Shown here: piece after piece, positions 7,177 through 15,823 of the stretch | How the letters are laid out: each line of letters starts with the position of its first letter | Numbering within the stretch: the stretch's first letter is position 1 | DNA from: Oscillospiraceae bacterium | GTDB lineage: Bacteria > Bacillota > Clostridia > Oscillospirales > Ruminococcaceae | Length of the DNA: 35,972 bases | Assembly (NCBI GenBank): GCA_016297675.1 | Contig: JAEDGE010000002.1 | Span: 1 to 35,972 of the forward strand | Reading direction: 5' to 3' | Notes under the pieces: generated by a model | Database searches by the model: none | Told to the model about the DNA's origin: nothing | Seen by the model: only the letters and a program-made list of their open reading frames with translations | Made by a program: the position numbers and the translations under genes

Positions 7177-8172
7177 TCACGCTTCCTCCTTTTTTGCTTT
7201 TTTCGCACCCAGTGGCTTGGTCATGGTCAGCTTGTCAATGTATGGGGTGAGCAGGTTCATCAGCAGAATGGAGAACGAGCAGCCCTCCGGCATACTGGCA
7301 AATTCCCGAATGACAAAGGTCAGAATGCCGCAGCCAATGCCGAAAATCCATTTTCCCTTTGTGGTAATCGGCGTGGTCACATAGTCGGTTGCCATGAAAA
7401 ATGCACCAATCATGACACCGCCGCTCAGCAGGGCATATGGAACAGCCGTCCAGTCACCGCCGGTTGCCAGTGTATAGAAGAACATCAGAATGCCGAGAGA
7501 ACCAAGGTAAGCAACGGGTGTGGACGGGGAGATGACTCTTGTGAAAATCAGGAACAGTCCGCCAAGGAGCAGTGCCAGTGCGGAAGTTTCGCCGATGCAG
7601 CCGCCGACATTGCCGAGGAAAAGTGCAGTCAGGCTGGCATCTCCGCTGACGAGCGGGGTAGCAGAGGTGACAGCATCGAGGTTCATCGAACCAGCGGAGG
7701 AGCTGAGCATATTGCCGAGGGAAAGTCCCTGATAGTAAAACGGCTTGACCCATGTGGTCATATCACCGGCAAAGGAAAGCAGCAGGAACACTCTGCCGGT
7801 AATGGCAGGGTTGGCAAAGTTGCAGCCCAGACCGCCAAACAACTGCTTTACCACGGCAATGGCAAAGATACAGCCGATGGCTGCCTGCCAGAACGGCAGG
7901 GTTGCCGGCAGATTCAGAGCCAGCAGCAAACCAGTTAGAGCGGCACTGCCATCTGTGATTGTAATGGGTTTTTTCATCAGTTTCTGACAGACTGCTTCGG
8001 TTGCCAGACAGACAGCAACACAGAAGAGCATCAGCAGAAGTGCCCGCAACCCGAAAACGATTACACCAGAGATTGCCGCTGGCAGCAGAGCCAGCAGTAC
8101 CAGCCCCATAATTTTTTGTGTTGTCATCCCGCTCCGAACGTGCGGAGAGGGGGAAACCGTCAGAATTTGCAA
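7177..8172 (-). CDS. rnfD: Rnf complex membrane subunit D (covalent FMN protein)
   Basis: Polytopic membrane subunit carrying a second covalent FMN; homologous to NqrB. The N-terminus MQILTVSPSPHVRSG matches the family opening (LTVSxSPH). The FMN-attachment motif is DAVTSATPL, with Thr172 as the likely ligand; about nine membrane segments are visible. The frame is open to 8226, but most of that overlaps rnfC. TTG 8172 is chosen because AAAGGGG sits about 8 bases upstream and it reproduces the family N-terminus, giving 331 residues. The use of TTG is inferred. Confidence 0.92.
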   Translation of the reverse strand: MQILTVSPSPHVRSGMTTQKIMGLVLLALLPAAISGVIVFGLRALLLMLFCVAVCLATEAVCQKLMKKPITITDGSAALTGLLLALNLPATLPFWQAAIGCIFAIAVVKQLFGGLGCNFANPAITGRVFLLLSFAGDMTTWVKPFYYQGLSLGNMLSSSAGSMNLDAVTSATPLVSGDASLTALFLGNVGGCIGETSALALLLGGLFLIFTRVISPSTPVAYLGSLGILMFFYTLATGGDWTAVPYALLSGGVMIGAFFMATDYVTTPITTKGKWIFGIGCGILTFVIREFASMPEGCSFSILLMNLLTPYIDKLTMTKPLGAKKAKKEEA

Positions 8173-8188
8173 AACAGACACCCCTTTC

Positions 8189-9478
8189 TCACTTCTTGGC
8201 AGCTGCCATGACCATTGCCTTGGCAAACTGATTGGTTTCCGCTACTGGACGCTTTGCCGGACAGGCATAGGTACAGCAGCCGCAATTCATACATAGAGTA
8301 ACATGCAGTGTTTGCAATGCCTCGACATCCTTTTTCTGATAAGCCTTTGCAATTTGCGGCGGCATCAGCCGCAGGGGACAGGCTTGAATGCAACGTCCGC
8401 AGTGAATGCAGGCGGAGGCTTTTGGCGTAGCAGCATTTGCAAATGCCACAATGGCATTATTCGCTTTCAAAATGGGGTCTTGCACATCTGCAATCGGCAT
8501 GCCCATCATCGGACCGCCGTAGAGCAGTTTGTTGACCCGTTCAAAATCACACTGTGCAAAGGTTAGCACATCCTCTACCGGTGTCCCCATCGGCACAATG
8601 ACGTTGCAGGGATTGTCGATGCAATCGCCGTCTACGGTGACCATTCTCTGTACCATCGGCAGACCGGTTTTGAGATACCGGCTGACAAAGGCAATGGAGG
8701 AAACGTTCATGACAATGACACCTTGATCGGCTGGCAGCTGTCCTTCCTGTACCACTCTGCCGAGTGTATGATAAATCAGCACTTTTTCTGCCCCTTGCGG
8801 ATAGGTAGAGGGGAGAGAAACCACTTGAATGCGGTTGTCGTCAGCCGCTTTCTCCGTCAGAATCCGGATGGCATCCGGCTTGTTGGATTCAATGCCGATG
8901 ATACAGTGCGGAATATCCAGCCAGTGCAGCACCTGCTGAATGCCGTCAATGACTTCCTCTGGTGCTTCGACCATTTGACGGTTGTCAGACGTGATGTACG
9001 GTTCACATTCTGCGGCATTGATGCACAATGTGTCCACGGTCTGTTTGGGTGCTAACTTGACATGTGTGGGAAAGCTGGCACCACCCATACCGACCAGACC
9101 GCTTTCCCGAATGGCTTGCAGAAATTCTGCTTTGCTGGAGATGCTTGGTGGCTGGACGGAATCTGAAACCGTTTGCAGACCATCGGTTTCGATTTCCACA
9201 CATTTGCAGGTTCTGCCATTGCTCATGCGGAAGTCGGAGATGGCTTTGACGGTACCGGATACACCGCTGTGAATGGGAGCTGCCATAAAGGCATCCGTGT
9301 CACCGATTTTCTGTCCCACACAGACAGTTTCTCGTACTTTGACGAGGGGCGAGCAGGGTGCACCAATGTGCATACTCATCGGAATCCGAACCAGTTTCGG
9401 AAGCGGCAGGGGCTGACTGGCAGAATGTTCCGTATTCTTGTGGTGTGCCAGTTTGACGCCGCTGAGTTTTTTGATCAT
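8189..9478 (-). CDS. rnfC: Rnf complex subunit C (NADH-side flavin / iron-sulfur subunit)
   Basis: Peripheral cytoplasmic subunit at the NAD(H) side of the complex, related to the flavoprotein subunit of complex I. In its 429 residues an N-terminal biotinyl-like domain (APIHSGVSGTVKAI) is followed by the glycine-rich nucleotide/FMN site GLVGMGGASFPTHVKL (about 129-144) and AAECEPYITSD. Two 4Fe-4S motifs follow: C357, C360, C363, C367 and C396, C399, C402, C406. It is the first gene of the operon, with AAAGGAGG just upstream of its ATG. A promoter could not be placed with confidence in 9479-9964. Confidence 0.97.
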   Translation of the reverse strand: MIKKLSGVKLAHHKNTEHSASQPLPLPKLVRIPMSMHIGAPCSPLVKVRETVCVGQKIGDTDAFMAAPIHSGVSGTVKAISDFRMSNGRTCKCVEIETDGLQTVSDSVQPPSISSKAEFLQAIRESGLVGMGGASFPTHVKLAPKQTVDTLCINAAECEPYITSDNRQMVEAPEEVIDGIQQVLHWLDIPHCIIGIESNKPDAIRILTEKAADDNRIQVVSLPSTYPQGAEKVLIYHTLGRVVQEGQLPADQGVIVMNVSSIAFVSRYLKTGLPMVQRMVTVDGDCIDNPCNVIVPMGTPVEDVLTFAQCDFERVNKLLYGGPMMGMPIADVQDPILKANNAIVAFANAATPKASACIHCGRCIQACPLRLMPPQIAKAYQKKDVEALQTLHVTLCMNCGCCTYACPAKRPVAETNQFAKAMVMAAAKK

Positions 9479-9964
9479 AGAATAGCCTCCTTTATTATTT
9501 TGATTGTGTGTAAGGGATGAAAGACAGAGCAGGCAGCAGGAAAACAGGGAAATTTATCTCTGTTTGCTGTTCAGTAAATTTTTCTGTCCGGATGCCGATG
9601 TCGTGCCGTTTCACAAAAAAAATTTTTACATCTACAAAAAACACTTTTCTTTTTTCTGTAAACGTGATATGATAAGAGTACTGTTTCGTTCCTTCTGTCC
9701 ATGCAATCACTGAAACAACAGATTTTTTCTTTCTTTTCATGGGAAATGCACAGGAAATATTCTATTGGTGATTGGAAAATGGAGTCATTCGGTAATCAAA
9801 ATACATATCGAAATGACCGGATGGAAGAGAGAACGGGTACCATATCATTATAATATAAATGTGGAAAGATGTAAATAGATAGTGGTCTATTTTTCAAAAA
9901 GTCCGTCAGAAAGTCACAAAAACACGACGGCAACGAAAAAAAATTAGGAAAGAGGACAAAAGAT
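9479..9964. other. Divergent intergenic region, rnfC / histidine phosphatase
   Basis: 486 AT-rich bases between divergently transcribed genes, so it must hold both promoters. A TATAAT at 9849-9854 lies upstream of the plus-strand gene without a good -35. On the minus strand no box pair with proper spacing stands out. An 81-codon minus-strand frame here (9495-9740) has no ribosome binding site and looks non-coding. Confidence 0.5.
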
Positions 9965-10585
9965 ATGAAAGGGTATCGAATTAGTTTTATCCGGCACGGT
10001 AGAACCGTTGCCAATGATAAGGGAATTTACATCGGACGAACGGATTATCCGCTTTCTCGAAAAGGGGCAAGTGAATTATACAACAAGATGGATGAATATG
10101 AATATCCGCATGTGGCGAGAGTATATAGCAGTCCGTTGCAGCGTTGCACAGAGACAGCAGAAATTTTGTTTCCAGATGCCCAGCTGCAAATTGTGGACAA
10201 CCTGATTGAGATGGATTTTGGGGACTTTGAAGGGAAGACGGCAGATGAACTGGTCAAGCAGGATGTCTTTTTACAGTGGCTGAAGGGCGGTGCAGACTGT
10301 CGGCCGCCGAAGGGAGAAAGTCTGGAAGAAGTGCAGCTCCGAATTTTTAAGGCATTGCGGGAGATTATTCGGGATATGATGAACACCGACATTCTGCACG
10401 CTGCTGTGGTGACCCACGCCGGCATTCTGTCGAATTTGATTGCAGGGTTTGGTTTGCCGAAGATTGACCCGAAGGAACTGCGTCCGGCACCGGGGGAGGG
10501 GTATGATGTATTGGTGACAGCATCGCTCTGGCAGCGTTCTGGTGCGTTTGAAATATTGGGTATGACACCCTATCGGATGAACTGA
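9965..10585 (+). CDS. Histidine phosphatase family protein (phosphoglycerate mutase-like)
   Basis: 206-residue cytoplasmic phosphatase of the dPGM/CobC/PhoE branch, acting through a phosphohistidine. Catalytic signature FIRHGRTVAN with R10, H11 and G12. Supporting residues are R in SSPLQRCTETA, the acid in IEMDFGDFEGK (E82) and the second catalytic histidine in VVTHAGIL (H151). The EMDFGDFEG motif and the YIGRTDYPLSRKG substrate loop resemble CobC-type alpha-ribazole phosphatases and general phosphatases alike. No cobalamin gene is adjacent, so the substrate is left open. ATG 9965 is preceded by AGAGGA. Confidence 0.88.
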   Translation: MKGYRISFIRHGRTVANDKGIYIGRTDYPLSRKGASELYNKMDEYEYPHVARVYSSPLQRCTETAEILFPDAQLQIVDNLIEMDFGDFEGKTADELVKQDVFLQWLKGGADCRPPKGESLEEVQLRIFKALREIIRDMMNTDILHAAVVTHAGILSNLIAGFGLPKIDPKELRPAPGEGYDVLVTASLWQRSGAFEILGMTPYRMN

Positions 10586-10663
10586 GATTTTTGGGAATGC
10601 TACCGGAAAAATGGGGGATACTATTTCTATCCGCAAATGCTTTTACCGGAAAGGAGCGTTCCC

Positions 10664-11572
10664 ATGATACACCTGCACACGCTGCACGCCTTCTCGAAAA
10701 CGATTTTCAAACAGACCAGCCAGCCGATTTCTTTTTATTTTTGGAGTTGGCTTGGTTGCGGAATTCTGCTGACCCTCTGTCGCATTGCCATTTGTCTTGC
10801 GATACAGATTGGTTTTACCTTTTTAAACTTGCTGCCCTATCTGGAAACGGCTTGGTATACCGTGCGGCTGCTCTTTGCAGCAGGCGGATTTTTTCTGCTG
10901 CCGCCACTGCTGTATCGCTGTGTTTATCACTGTGCCGTTGCTGCCAGCCTGACCGCAGAGCCAGCACCGGAACGGTCTGCCTGTTATCGGCTCTCGCTTT
11001 GCCTGCATGGGCTGCGGTTGCTGTCGGTGTTGCCGTTGCCGTTCTGCCTTTGGGGGATTCGCTGGTGTTTGCAGCAGGGAGCAGGTGTACAGGATGGAAT
11101 TTGGTGGATGATGGCAGCTTTGCAATTTGTCACGTTGTCTGTTTTCTTTGTAGCCGGATTTTTTTGGCTTTTGCCAGTGCTGACCGCTGCACCGGTGTTA
11201 CAGGTGCTCGAACCAAATGCACCTTGCAGGACGATTTTACACCGTGCATTTTCGCTGATGGATGGCAGAAAAAAACAGTGGTACAAATTGTTGCTGCAAA
11301 GTCTGCCGCTTTGGTTGCTGCCGCATTGCTGGAGCAGGATTGTGATGATGCAGACGGTCTATATCGGCGTGACTTGCAAGGAATTACAATATGCCAATAG
11401 AAAAGGGGGGACAGACTGTGGCACAGATTTTGACATGGCGTATGGAACTGGCACAGCCTTGCACACTGGAACAGTTTCTCAGAAACGAAAAAAACGTATC
11501 TCGCAGACTGCTGACGAAGCTCAAACGGCAAAACGGGCTTTGGTGCAACGGCAAGCCCCTTCGGAGCATTGA
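10664..11572 (+). CDS. Polytopic membrane protein of unknown function
   Basis: Family not recognised. About five or six hydrophobic segments can be seen (for example WLGCGILLTLCRIAICLAIQ, then LLFAAGGFFLLPPLL and FVTLSVFFVAGFFWLLPVLT), with short basic loops between. The frame is open from 10637, but ATG 10664 is preferred because AAAGGAG lies 7 bases upstream. The membrane part ends near 11390 and is followed by ELQYANRKGG. From there to 11572 the frame runs out of phase through the start of the pseudouridine synthase gene, giving a charged low-quality tail (about 155 bases of overlap). Either the real protein has this tail or a frameshift hides an earlier stop; another frame stops at 11400. 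Confidence 0.6.
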   Translation: MIHLHTLHAFSKTIFKQTSQPISFYFWSWLGCGILLTLCRIAICLAIQIGFTFLNLLPYLETAWYTVRLLFAAGGFFLLPPLLYRCVYHCAVAASLTAEPAPERSACYRLSLCLHGLRLLSVLPLPFCLWGIRWCLQQGAGVQDGIWWMMAALQFVTLSVFFVAGFFWLLPVLTAAPVLQVLEPNAPCRTILHRAFSLMDGRKKQWYKLLLQSLPLWLLPHCWSRIVMMQTVYIGVTCKELQYANRKGGTDCGTDFDMAYGTGTALHTGTVSQKRKKRISQTADEAQTAKRALVQRQAPSEH

Positions 11573-12260
11573 TTTGGTACAGTATGGTGATGTGATTGAA
11601 CTGCGTTTGCCGGAGGTGCCGCCGCTTGTGGCAAATGCAGTTTGTCCAGTGCCGATTTGTCTGGAAACAGCGGACTTTGTGATCTATAACAAACCGTCGG
11701 ATATGCCGGTACATCCATCGCAGAATCACTATACAGACACATTGGGGAATTGTTTTTGTGCTGCCTATCCGGGACTTGCGTGTCGTCCGGTGAATCGTCT
11801 TGATCGCAATACCAGCGGACTTTGTCTGTTTGCGAAAAGTGCCTATGCGACAAATCAGCTGCAATACCGGCTGCAAAAGCGGTATTATGCAGTGGTACAG
11901 GGTGTGATAACAGAAGCTGGTACGATTTCTGCTCCCATTGCAAGGGAGCAGGCATCCATTATTGTTCGCTGTGTTCGTGCAGATGGAAAACCGGCAGTGA
12001 CACATTATCGTCCGCTGCGGCACAATGCAAAGTATACCTTGCTGCAAATACAGTTGGAGACTGGGAGAACGCATCAGATACGAGTACATATGGCATATCT
12101 GGGGCATCCGCTGGCTGGTGATACGCTCTATGGCGGCAGTACAGAGGACATTGACCGGCAGGCACTACACTGCGGTCGATTGTTGCTGCCGAGTGCAGAC
12201 AGGAGCCGTTATTTTACGGTGGGGGCACCGCTTCCAGCGGATATGCAGGCACTGCTATGA
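11418..12260 (+). CDS. RluA-family pseudouridine synthase
   Basis: Converts specific uridines of rRNA or tRNA to pseudouridine. An N-terminal S4-like RNA-binding segment (CTLEQFLRNEKNVSRRLLTKLK) is followed by the catalytic domain: VIYNKPSDMPVHPS, the catalytic-aspartate motif RPVNRLDRNTSGLCLFAKS, and the family block LETGRTHQIRVHMAYLGHPL with GDTLYGG. ATG 11391 is in frame, but GTG 11418 fits better, with GGGGGG at 11405-11410 seven bases upstream, giving 280 residues. The RluC, RluD or YlyB-type target cannot be fixed from sequence alone. Confidence 0.92.
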   Translation: MAQILTWRMELAQPCTLEQFLRNEKNVSRRLLTKLKRQNGLWCNGKPLRSIDLVQYGDVIELRLPEVPPLVANAVCPVPICLETADFVIYNKPSDMPVHPSQNHYTDTLGNCFCAAYPGLACRPVNRLDRNTSGLCLFAKSAYATNQLQYRLQKRYYAVVQGVITEAGTISAPIAREQASIIVRCVRADGKPAVTHYRPLRHNAKYTLLQIQLETGRTHQIRVHMAYLGHPLAGDTLYGGSTEDIDRQALHCGRLLLPSADRSRYFTVGAPLPADMQALL

Positions 12261-12297
12261 AAATGAGCGTTTGATTCAGAGAAAATATGGAGTAGAT

Positions 12298-12631
12298 TCT
12301 TAGGGAAACCTTTTCCAACCGTCCGGCAGAATCGCTACGCTGTCTGCCTATGTCCGCTGTCCACCCTGTTCTGTACCTCAATTTGCAGCCTGACTGCACT
12401 AATTTTTTGTTTTACATGCCGTTTTGTTTTATTAGAAGGCGGACAGCGGATCACTCGTTTCTCATCCGTTTATCTTGTCCAAATTTGCAATGTTTTGCAG
12501 AGGGCAGCTTGCCCTCTGCACTCCTCGCCAAGCTGAGCCAGCTTGACCGCAGTTTGCCGTTCGGCGGGTAAAACTTGTTCATCGAACTTGCATTAGAAAA
12601 ACCTTTTCCGAACCGTCCGACAGATTCGATA
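12298..12631 (+). repeat. Hairpin-array intergenic repeat, copy B, flanked by direct repeats
   Basis: Together with the DNA from 12261 to 12708 this is a 448-base stretch without a gene. Two direct copies of a short repeat bound it: 12301-12350 and 12594-12631, sharing the CCTTTTCC and AACCGTCCG blocks. Inside, TCCGCTGTCC (12353-12362) pairs with 12441-12450. An 11-bp stem with loop GCT lies at 12496-12520, and a 7-bp stem with loop AGC at 12529-12545 inside the 28-base block shared with 122-149. A GCCG/CGGC hairpin follows near 12556-12565. No ORF of note, no transposase. Confidence 0.75.
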
Positions 12632-12636
12632 GCAAA

Positions 12637-12690
12637 TAAAAAAGCTGCTATACCAAGTAGAGAATGCCCTACGGTATAACAGCTTTTTTA
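12637..12690. terminator. Bidirectional intrinsic terminator
   Basis: TAAAAAAGCTG (12637-12647) pairs with 12680-12690, then TATACC (12649-12654) with 12673-12678 and GTAG with CTAC nearer the loop, with single mismatches between. The A-run and T-run on either side let it serve the pseudouridine synthase (plus) and the CPBP gene (minus). Confidence 0.85.
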
Positions 12691-12708
12691 TTTTTATATA
12701 TGCGTACT

Positions 12709-13812
12709 TCAGATACCGGAAGCAGACTGAATCGCAATCATTGCCACATATAAATTTGCAGCAATGACTGCCAACAACCAAGGAGAAGTGAGTAGGATTC
12801 TACTGCCACGCATACTTTGAGCCGGTGTATTCTTCGGAAACGTGTACTTCCGGAGATGTAGCAGGAATAGAACGCCGCCAATGATGGCAACCAACAGATA
12901 GAGCAGATTGCCGTAAACATCAAAGGCATACAGCAGCGATTCCTCTGTAATCCAGGTATAGCCAAGGTCAAAAATCGTGGAAACGGTATTCACTGTGATG
13001 TGTACAAAGATGGCAGGCAAAATCGAGTTGTGCCGCACCGTAATGGCACCCAAGAAAATACCAAGCGGAAAGGCAAGCACAAACTGTGCAATATTTTGAT
13101 GCCCTAATCCGAAGAGAAATGCTGTTATAAGAATGCCAGTGCGTTGGCTGACACGAGAGAGATTTTTCAGGGCAAAGCCACGGTAGAGCAGCTCTTCTGT
13201 GATAGGAGCAATCAGACAGCTGTACAAGATTTCTGCGGCAATCGCCGTGCCAGTGCCGTAGTAGTCAATATTCGGCTCATATGCCGTGATGCCACCTTGA
13301 TCCAACAGGGTAGTAATCCAGCTGGCAGCATAGCCAGTGACGCACTGAATAAAAATGCCAATGAACAAATAGGGCAGAACATCGGAAAATCGGAACTGAT
13401 CTGTCCGGAAAAAGCTGCGAATGGGAATTTTTGTGGCTCGGCAGCCAATGCAGGCAACGCCAGTGTTTGCCGTCAGAAAAAGCAGACCATTCAGTGCGAT
13501 TAACATAGAAGATTGTTCTATGTAGGTATCTGGATCGATTGGATTGCCGGAAAGTCCCAACAGGAAATCGAACAGCAGTAAGAACAGTATGGCTGCAATC
13601 TGTACAAAGAAAAAATGGGCAAAGAACCCGAATCCAACCGCATTGAAATAGTGGCGAATACGTTTCCGCTCCTGTTTGGTGGGGGAAAGCGGAATCTGAT
13701 AGCCGGGCAGCCCGATTTGTGGTAGAATGGAACGATAGTGAGATGTATAAGTACGATGCTGTGTGGGATTGTCGAATGGATCATAGGGATCTGGACGAAG
13801 AAGTTGATTCAA
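12709..13812 (-). CDS. CPBP (CAAX protease / bacteriocin-processing) family membrane protein
   Basis: 367-residue polytopic membrane protein of the Abi/CPBP glutamic-type intramembrane protease family. All three motifs are present: EELLYRG (EExxxR) in APITEELLYRGFALKNL, the histidine in FGLGHQNIAQF, and HITVN (HxxxN) after ILPAIFV. A long charged N-terminus (about 60 residues) precedes the first membrane helix and about eight hydrophobic segments follow. The start is TTG 13812, with AGGAGG 7 bases upstream; no in-frame ATG fits better. The natural substrate is unknown, and no bacteriocin gene is adjacent. Confidence 0.9.
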   Translation of the reverse strand: MNQLLRPDPYDPFDNPTQHRTYTSHYRSILPQIGLPGYQIPLSPTKQERKRIRHYFNAVGFGFFAHFFFVQIAAILFLLLFDFLLGLSGNPIDPDTYIEQSSMLIALNGLLFLTANTGVACIGCRATKIPIRSFFRTDQFRFSDVLPYLFIGIFIQCVTGYAASWITTLLDQGGITAYEPNIDYYGTGTAIAAEILYSCLIAPITEELLYRGFALKNLSRVSQRTGILITAFLFGLGHQNIAQFVLAFPLGIFLGAITVRHNSILPAIFVHITVNTVSTIFDLGYTWITEESLLYAFDVYGNLLYLLVAIIGGVLFLLHLRKYTFPKNTPAQSMRGSRILLTSPWLLAVIAANLYVAMIAIQSASGI

Positions 13813-14013
13813 AGAAACGCCTCCTGTCAGACGGCAGGATTACCGTCTATCTGATTTGTTTTTTTCTATTGTATCATATTTTTTGGGAAACGTAAATGCA
13901 AAATCGGAAATTTTTTTCAAAAACGAAAGAAAATCCGTTTTCTATCATTGTTTTGATTGGTCGGGCAACGGCTGATTTTCTGACAAAAATCAAAATGGAT
14001 TCTCGTTCGCCTA

Positions 14014-14042
14014 TAGACAAATTTTCAGAATTATGCTATACT
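14014..14042 (+). promoter_or_regulatory. Extended -10 promoter for the Nudix gene
   Basis: TAGACA at 14014-14019, a 17-base spacer and TATACT at 14037-14042, with TG at 14034-14035 forming an extended -10. Confidence 0.75.
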
Positions 14043-14080
14043 AAAAGAGAACCGTATCATTTCAGAAAGGAGTCGCTTTT

Positions 14081-14494
14081 ATGATGCATGAAAAATCCTG
14101 TGGTGCAATTGTGTATCGGAAATCCCACGGGAATATTGAAATTTTGCTGATTAAGCATGTGAACAGCGGGCATTGGTCGTTCCCGAAAGGACATGTAGAG
14201 GGGTCGGAAACCGAAATAGAAACTGCAAAGCGGGAAATCAAAGAGGAAACTGCCATTGATGTGATGATTGATCCTACATTTCGGGAGACCGTTTCTTACT
14301 TTCCAAAACGGGATACGCAAAAGACCGTTGTCTATTTTATTGCAAGAGCAAAAAATTATGATTTTGTTCCGCAGGCAGAGGAAATTGCAGAAATCCGCTG
14401 GGTGGATATCGGACATGCTTCTAACATTCTGACCTATGAGAATGATAAGAACATTGTCACAAAAGCCAGAGTGGCGATTCGAGAGTTTGAGTAA
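14081..14494 (+). CDS. Nudix hydrolase, Ap4A-hydrolase-like
   Basis: 137-residue hydrolase of nucleoside diphosphate linkages. The Nudix box occupies residues 37-59 (G37, E43, R51, E52, E55, E56), with alanine at position 58 where the consensus has glycine. The opening CGAIVYRKSHG and LLIKHVNSGHWSFPKGH resemble bacterial bis(5'-nucleosyl)-tetraphosphatases (Ap4A house-cleaning enzymes). It has its own promoter, AAAGGAG about 8 bases before ATG 14081 (a second ATG follows at 14084) and its own terminator, so it is probably monocistronic. Confidence 0.88.
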   Translation: MMHEKSCGAIVYRKSHGNIEILLIKHVNSGHWSFPKGHVEGSETEIETAKREIKEETAIDVMIDPTFRETVSYFPKRDTQKTVVYFIARAKNYDFVPQAEEIAEIRWVDIGHASNILTYENDKNIVTKARVAIREFE

Positions 14495-14530
14495 ATAGTA
14501 CATTTCTGTTTGAGAAATCAATAGATGTAA

Positions 14531-14565
14531 AACCGCCCGCAGGGACAAAGTTTCTGTGGGCGGTT
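14531..14565 (+). terminator. Intrinsic terminator after the Nudix gene
   Basis: AACCGCCCGCAG (14531-14542) pairs with 14554-14565, with one G-U pair. It is followed by CGATTTTTTG. It also lies beyond the stop of the minus-strand DUF4363 gene and may stop that transcript weakly. Confidence 0.8.
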
Positions 14566-14588
14566 CGATTTTTTGATTTGCAGGAAAG

Positions 14589-14951
14589 CTACAGCAACAT
14601 TCGGAACGAAAGACCGTCTTCCTGTATGAGATATTCAAGGTTGCTTTGCAGGGTTTTGAGTTCAGAAGTAAACTCATCACAGTCGGATTCCAGCAGCGGT
14701 TTTAAACGATAGACACAATTGGAGATCTCCATGATTTTATCCCGCCGTACTGTCAGCAGCAGCCATGGTTCTGCTTTCTCCCAGACCGCCTCTACGGTTT
14801 CACATTGTGCGACATCTGGTTCTTCCAATGCCGCCAGTTGTTCGACTGCGTCCAGTACTGTATTTCCAGTATATCGGACTGCGATCACAGAACCAGTACT
14901 GAGCAGGAGCAGGAGTAGTAAGATAACAAGGCTGATTTTAAATCGTGTCAT
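14589..14951 (-). CDS. DUF4363-like membrane-anchored protein
   Basis: 120-residue protein with an N-terminal membrane helix (about 6-26, very Leu-rich) and an extracytoplasmic helical part (VEQLAALEEPDVAQCETVEAV and onward). It resembles the small DUF4363 proteins usually encoded beside DUF421/YetF proteins; function unknown. The frame opens at 14990, but ATG 14951 is chosen since AAGGAG lies upstream and the ATGA overlaps the stop of the DUF421 gene, implying translational coupling. Confidence 0.7.
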   Translation of the reverse strand: MTRFKISLVILLLLLLLSTGSVIAVRYTGNTVLDAVEQLAALEEPDVAQCETVEAVWEKAEPWLLLTVRRDKIMEISNCVYRLKPLLESDCDEFTSELKTLQSNLEYLIQEDGLSFRMLL

Positions 14952-15640
14952 TGGGCAGCTGCTCCTTTTCGTTTTTTCTTTGGAATGCAAGTGCAGATGC
15001 CGTTTTGGTCAGCAGTCAGTAAAAAAACTTCTTTTGCTTTTAATTGTCGCCGCTGTAGTTCTGCTGTTAGCCAGCTGGTTTCTTTTTGCAGACTGTGTAG
15101 GGCAGTACGGCTGACTTGTCCGTCTGAAATCAGCGTGACAGGTGGATCAATGGTTTTGGGATGCAGGTCAACATCCTGCAACGTTAAGGGCTGATGTTCC
15201 TTTTTTAAATAGACGGAAACGCTTCCAGTTGTCTCGACAATGGCAAATTGAATTTCTTCCAGTGAGAAGACCTGATTACCTCGTAGGGCAGTCATCAGGT
15301 CATCAATGGAAAAGCGAAGTTCTCGCAGGGTGTCCTGTTCTAATTGACCATTGCGAATGATAATTTTAGGGCTGCCGCAGATGATTTGCCGCAGACGGCG
15401 GCTCTTCAGTGCAAACCAAGATGTAATGACTTCAAAGCAGACCATTGACAAAATCGGCAAAATGCCCGGCAGCAAGGGGATAGAGGGATCTTCCAGCGGC
15501 AAAGTGGCAATGTTGGAAATTAAAATGGTGATAACCAGTTCGGAAGGCTGTAGCTCACCAAGCTGTCGTTTTCCCATCAGACGCACGGCGAAAATGACAA
15601 CAAAATATAAAATCAGTGCTCTTATTAAAATAGTACCCAC
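14948..15640 (-). CDS. DUF421 (YetF-family) membrane protein
   Basis: About 230 residues: three N-terminal membrane helices (TILIRALILYFVVIFAVRLMG and two more) followed by a cytoplasmic domain. The family block MGKRQLGELQPSELVITILISN is present (two pieces, shared boundary at GEL), as are LRFSIDDLMTALRGNQVFSL and DVDLHP-type motifs. YetF-like proteins are linked to spore and envelope functions in Bacillus, but the mechanism is unknown. The frame stays open to 16261 across a divergent gene. The start is set at GTG 15640 since AAAGGAA at 15650-15656 gives 9-base spacing; GTG 15646 would be too close, and ATG 15673 lacks a site. Confidence 0.85.
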   Translation of the reverse strand: MGTILIRALILYFVVIFAVRLMGKRQLGELQPSELVITILISNIATLPLEDPSIPLLPGILPILSMVCFEVITSWFALKSRRLRQIICGSPKIIIRNGQLEQDTLRELRFSIDDLMTALRGNQVFSLEEIQFAIVETTGSVSVYLKKEHQPLTLQDVDLHPKTIDPPVTLISDGQVSRTALHSLQKETSWLTAELQRRQLKAKEVFLLTADQNGICTCIPKKKRKGAAAQ

Positions 15641-15752
15641 GTCCACCGCTTCCTTTCGTTTTGTTTCTGGCATTGGTAGCGGTAATAGTATGAACCGAAT
15701 TTGCAGGATTATCCACTGTTTGCAAAGGATAGAAATTTTTTGCCTGCGGCGG

Positions 15753-15781
15753 TTGATTCCAATGCAGGAGTATGGTATAAT
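15753..15781 (+). promoter_or_regulatory. Promoter for the GT4 glycosyltransferase
   Basis: TTGATT at 15753-15758, a 17-base spacer and a perfect TATAAT at 15776-15781, with TG at 15773-15774 (extended -10). It faces away from the DUF421 gene, which starts about 113 bases to the left. Confidence 0.85.
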
Positions 15782-15823
15782 AAAATGGTATATGAGAAAA
15801 GAGAAAAGGAGGAAATCAGCCGT

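Noticed and set aside
10591..11400. Alternative 269-codon frame over the membrane protein
   Set aside because: Its upstream part lacks a ribosome binding site and the product is a cysteine-rich mixture without clean membrane segments; the 10664 frame has both.
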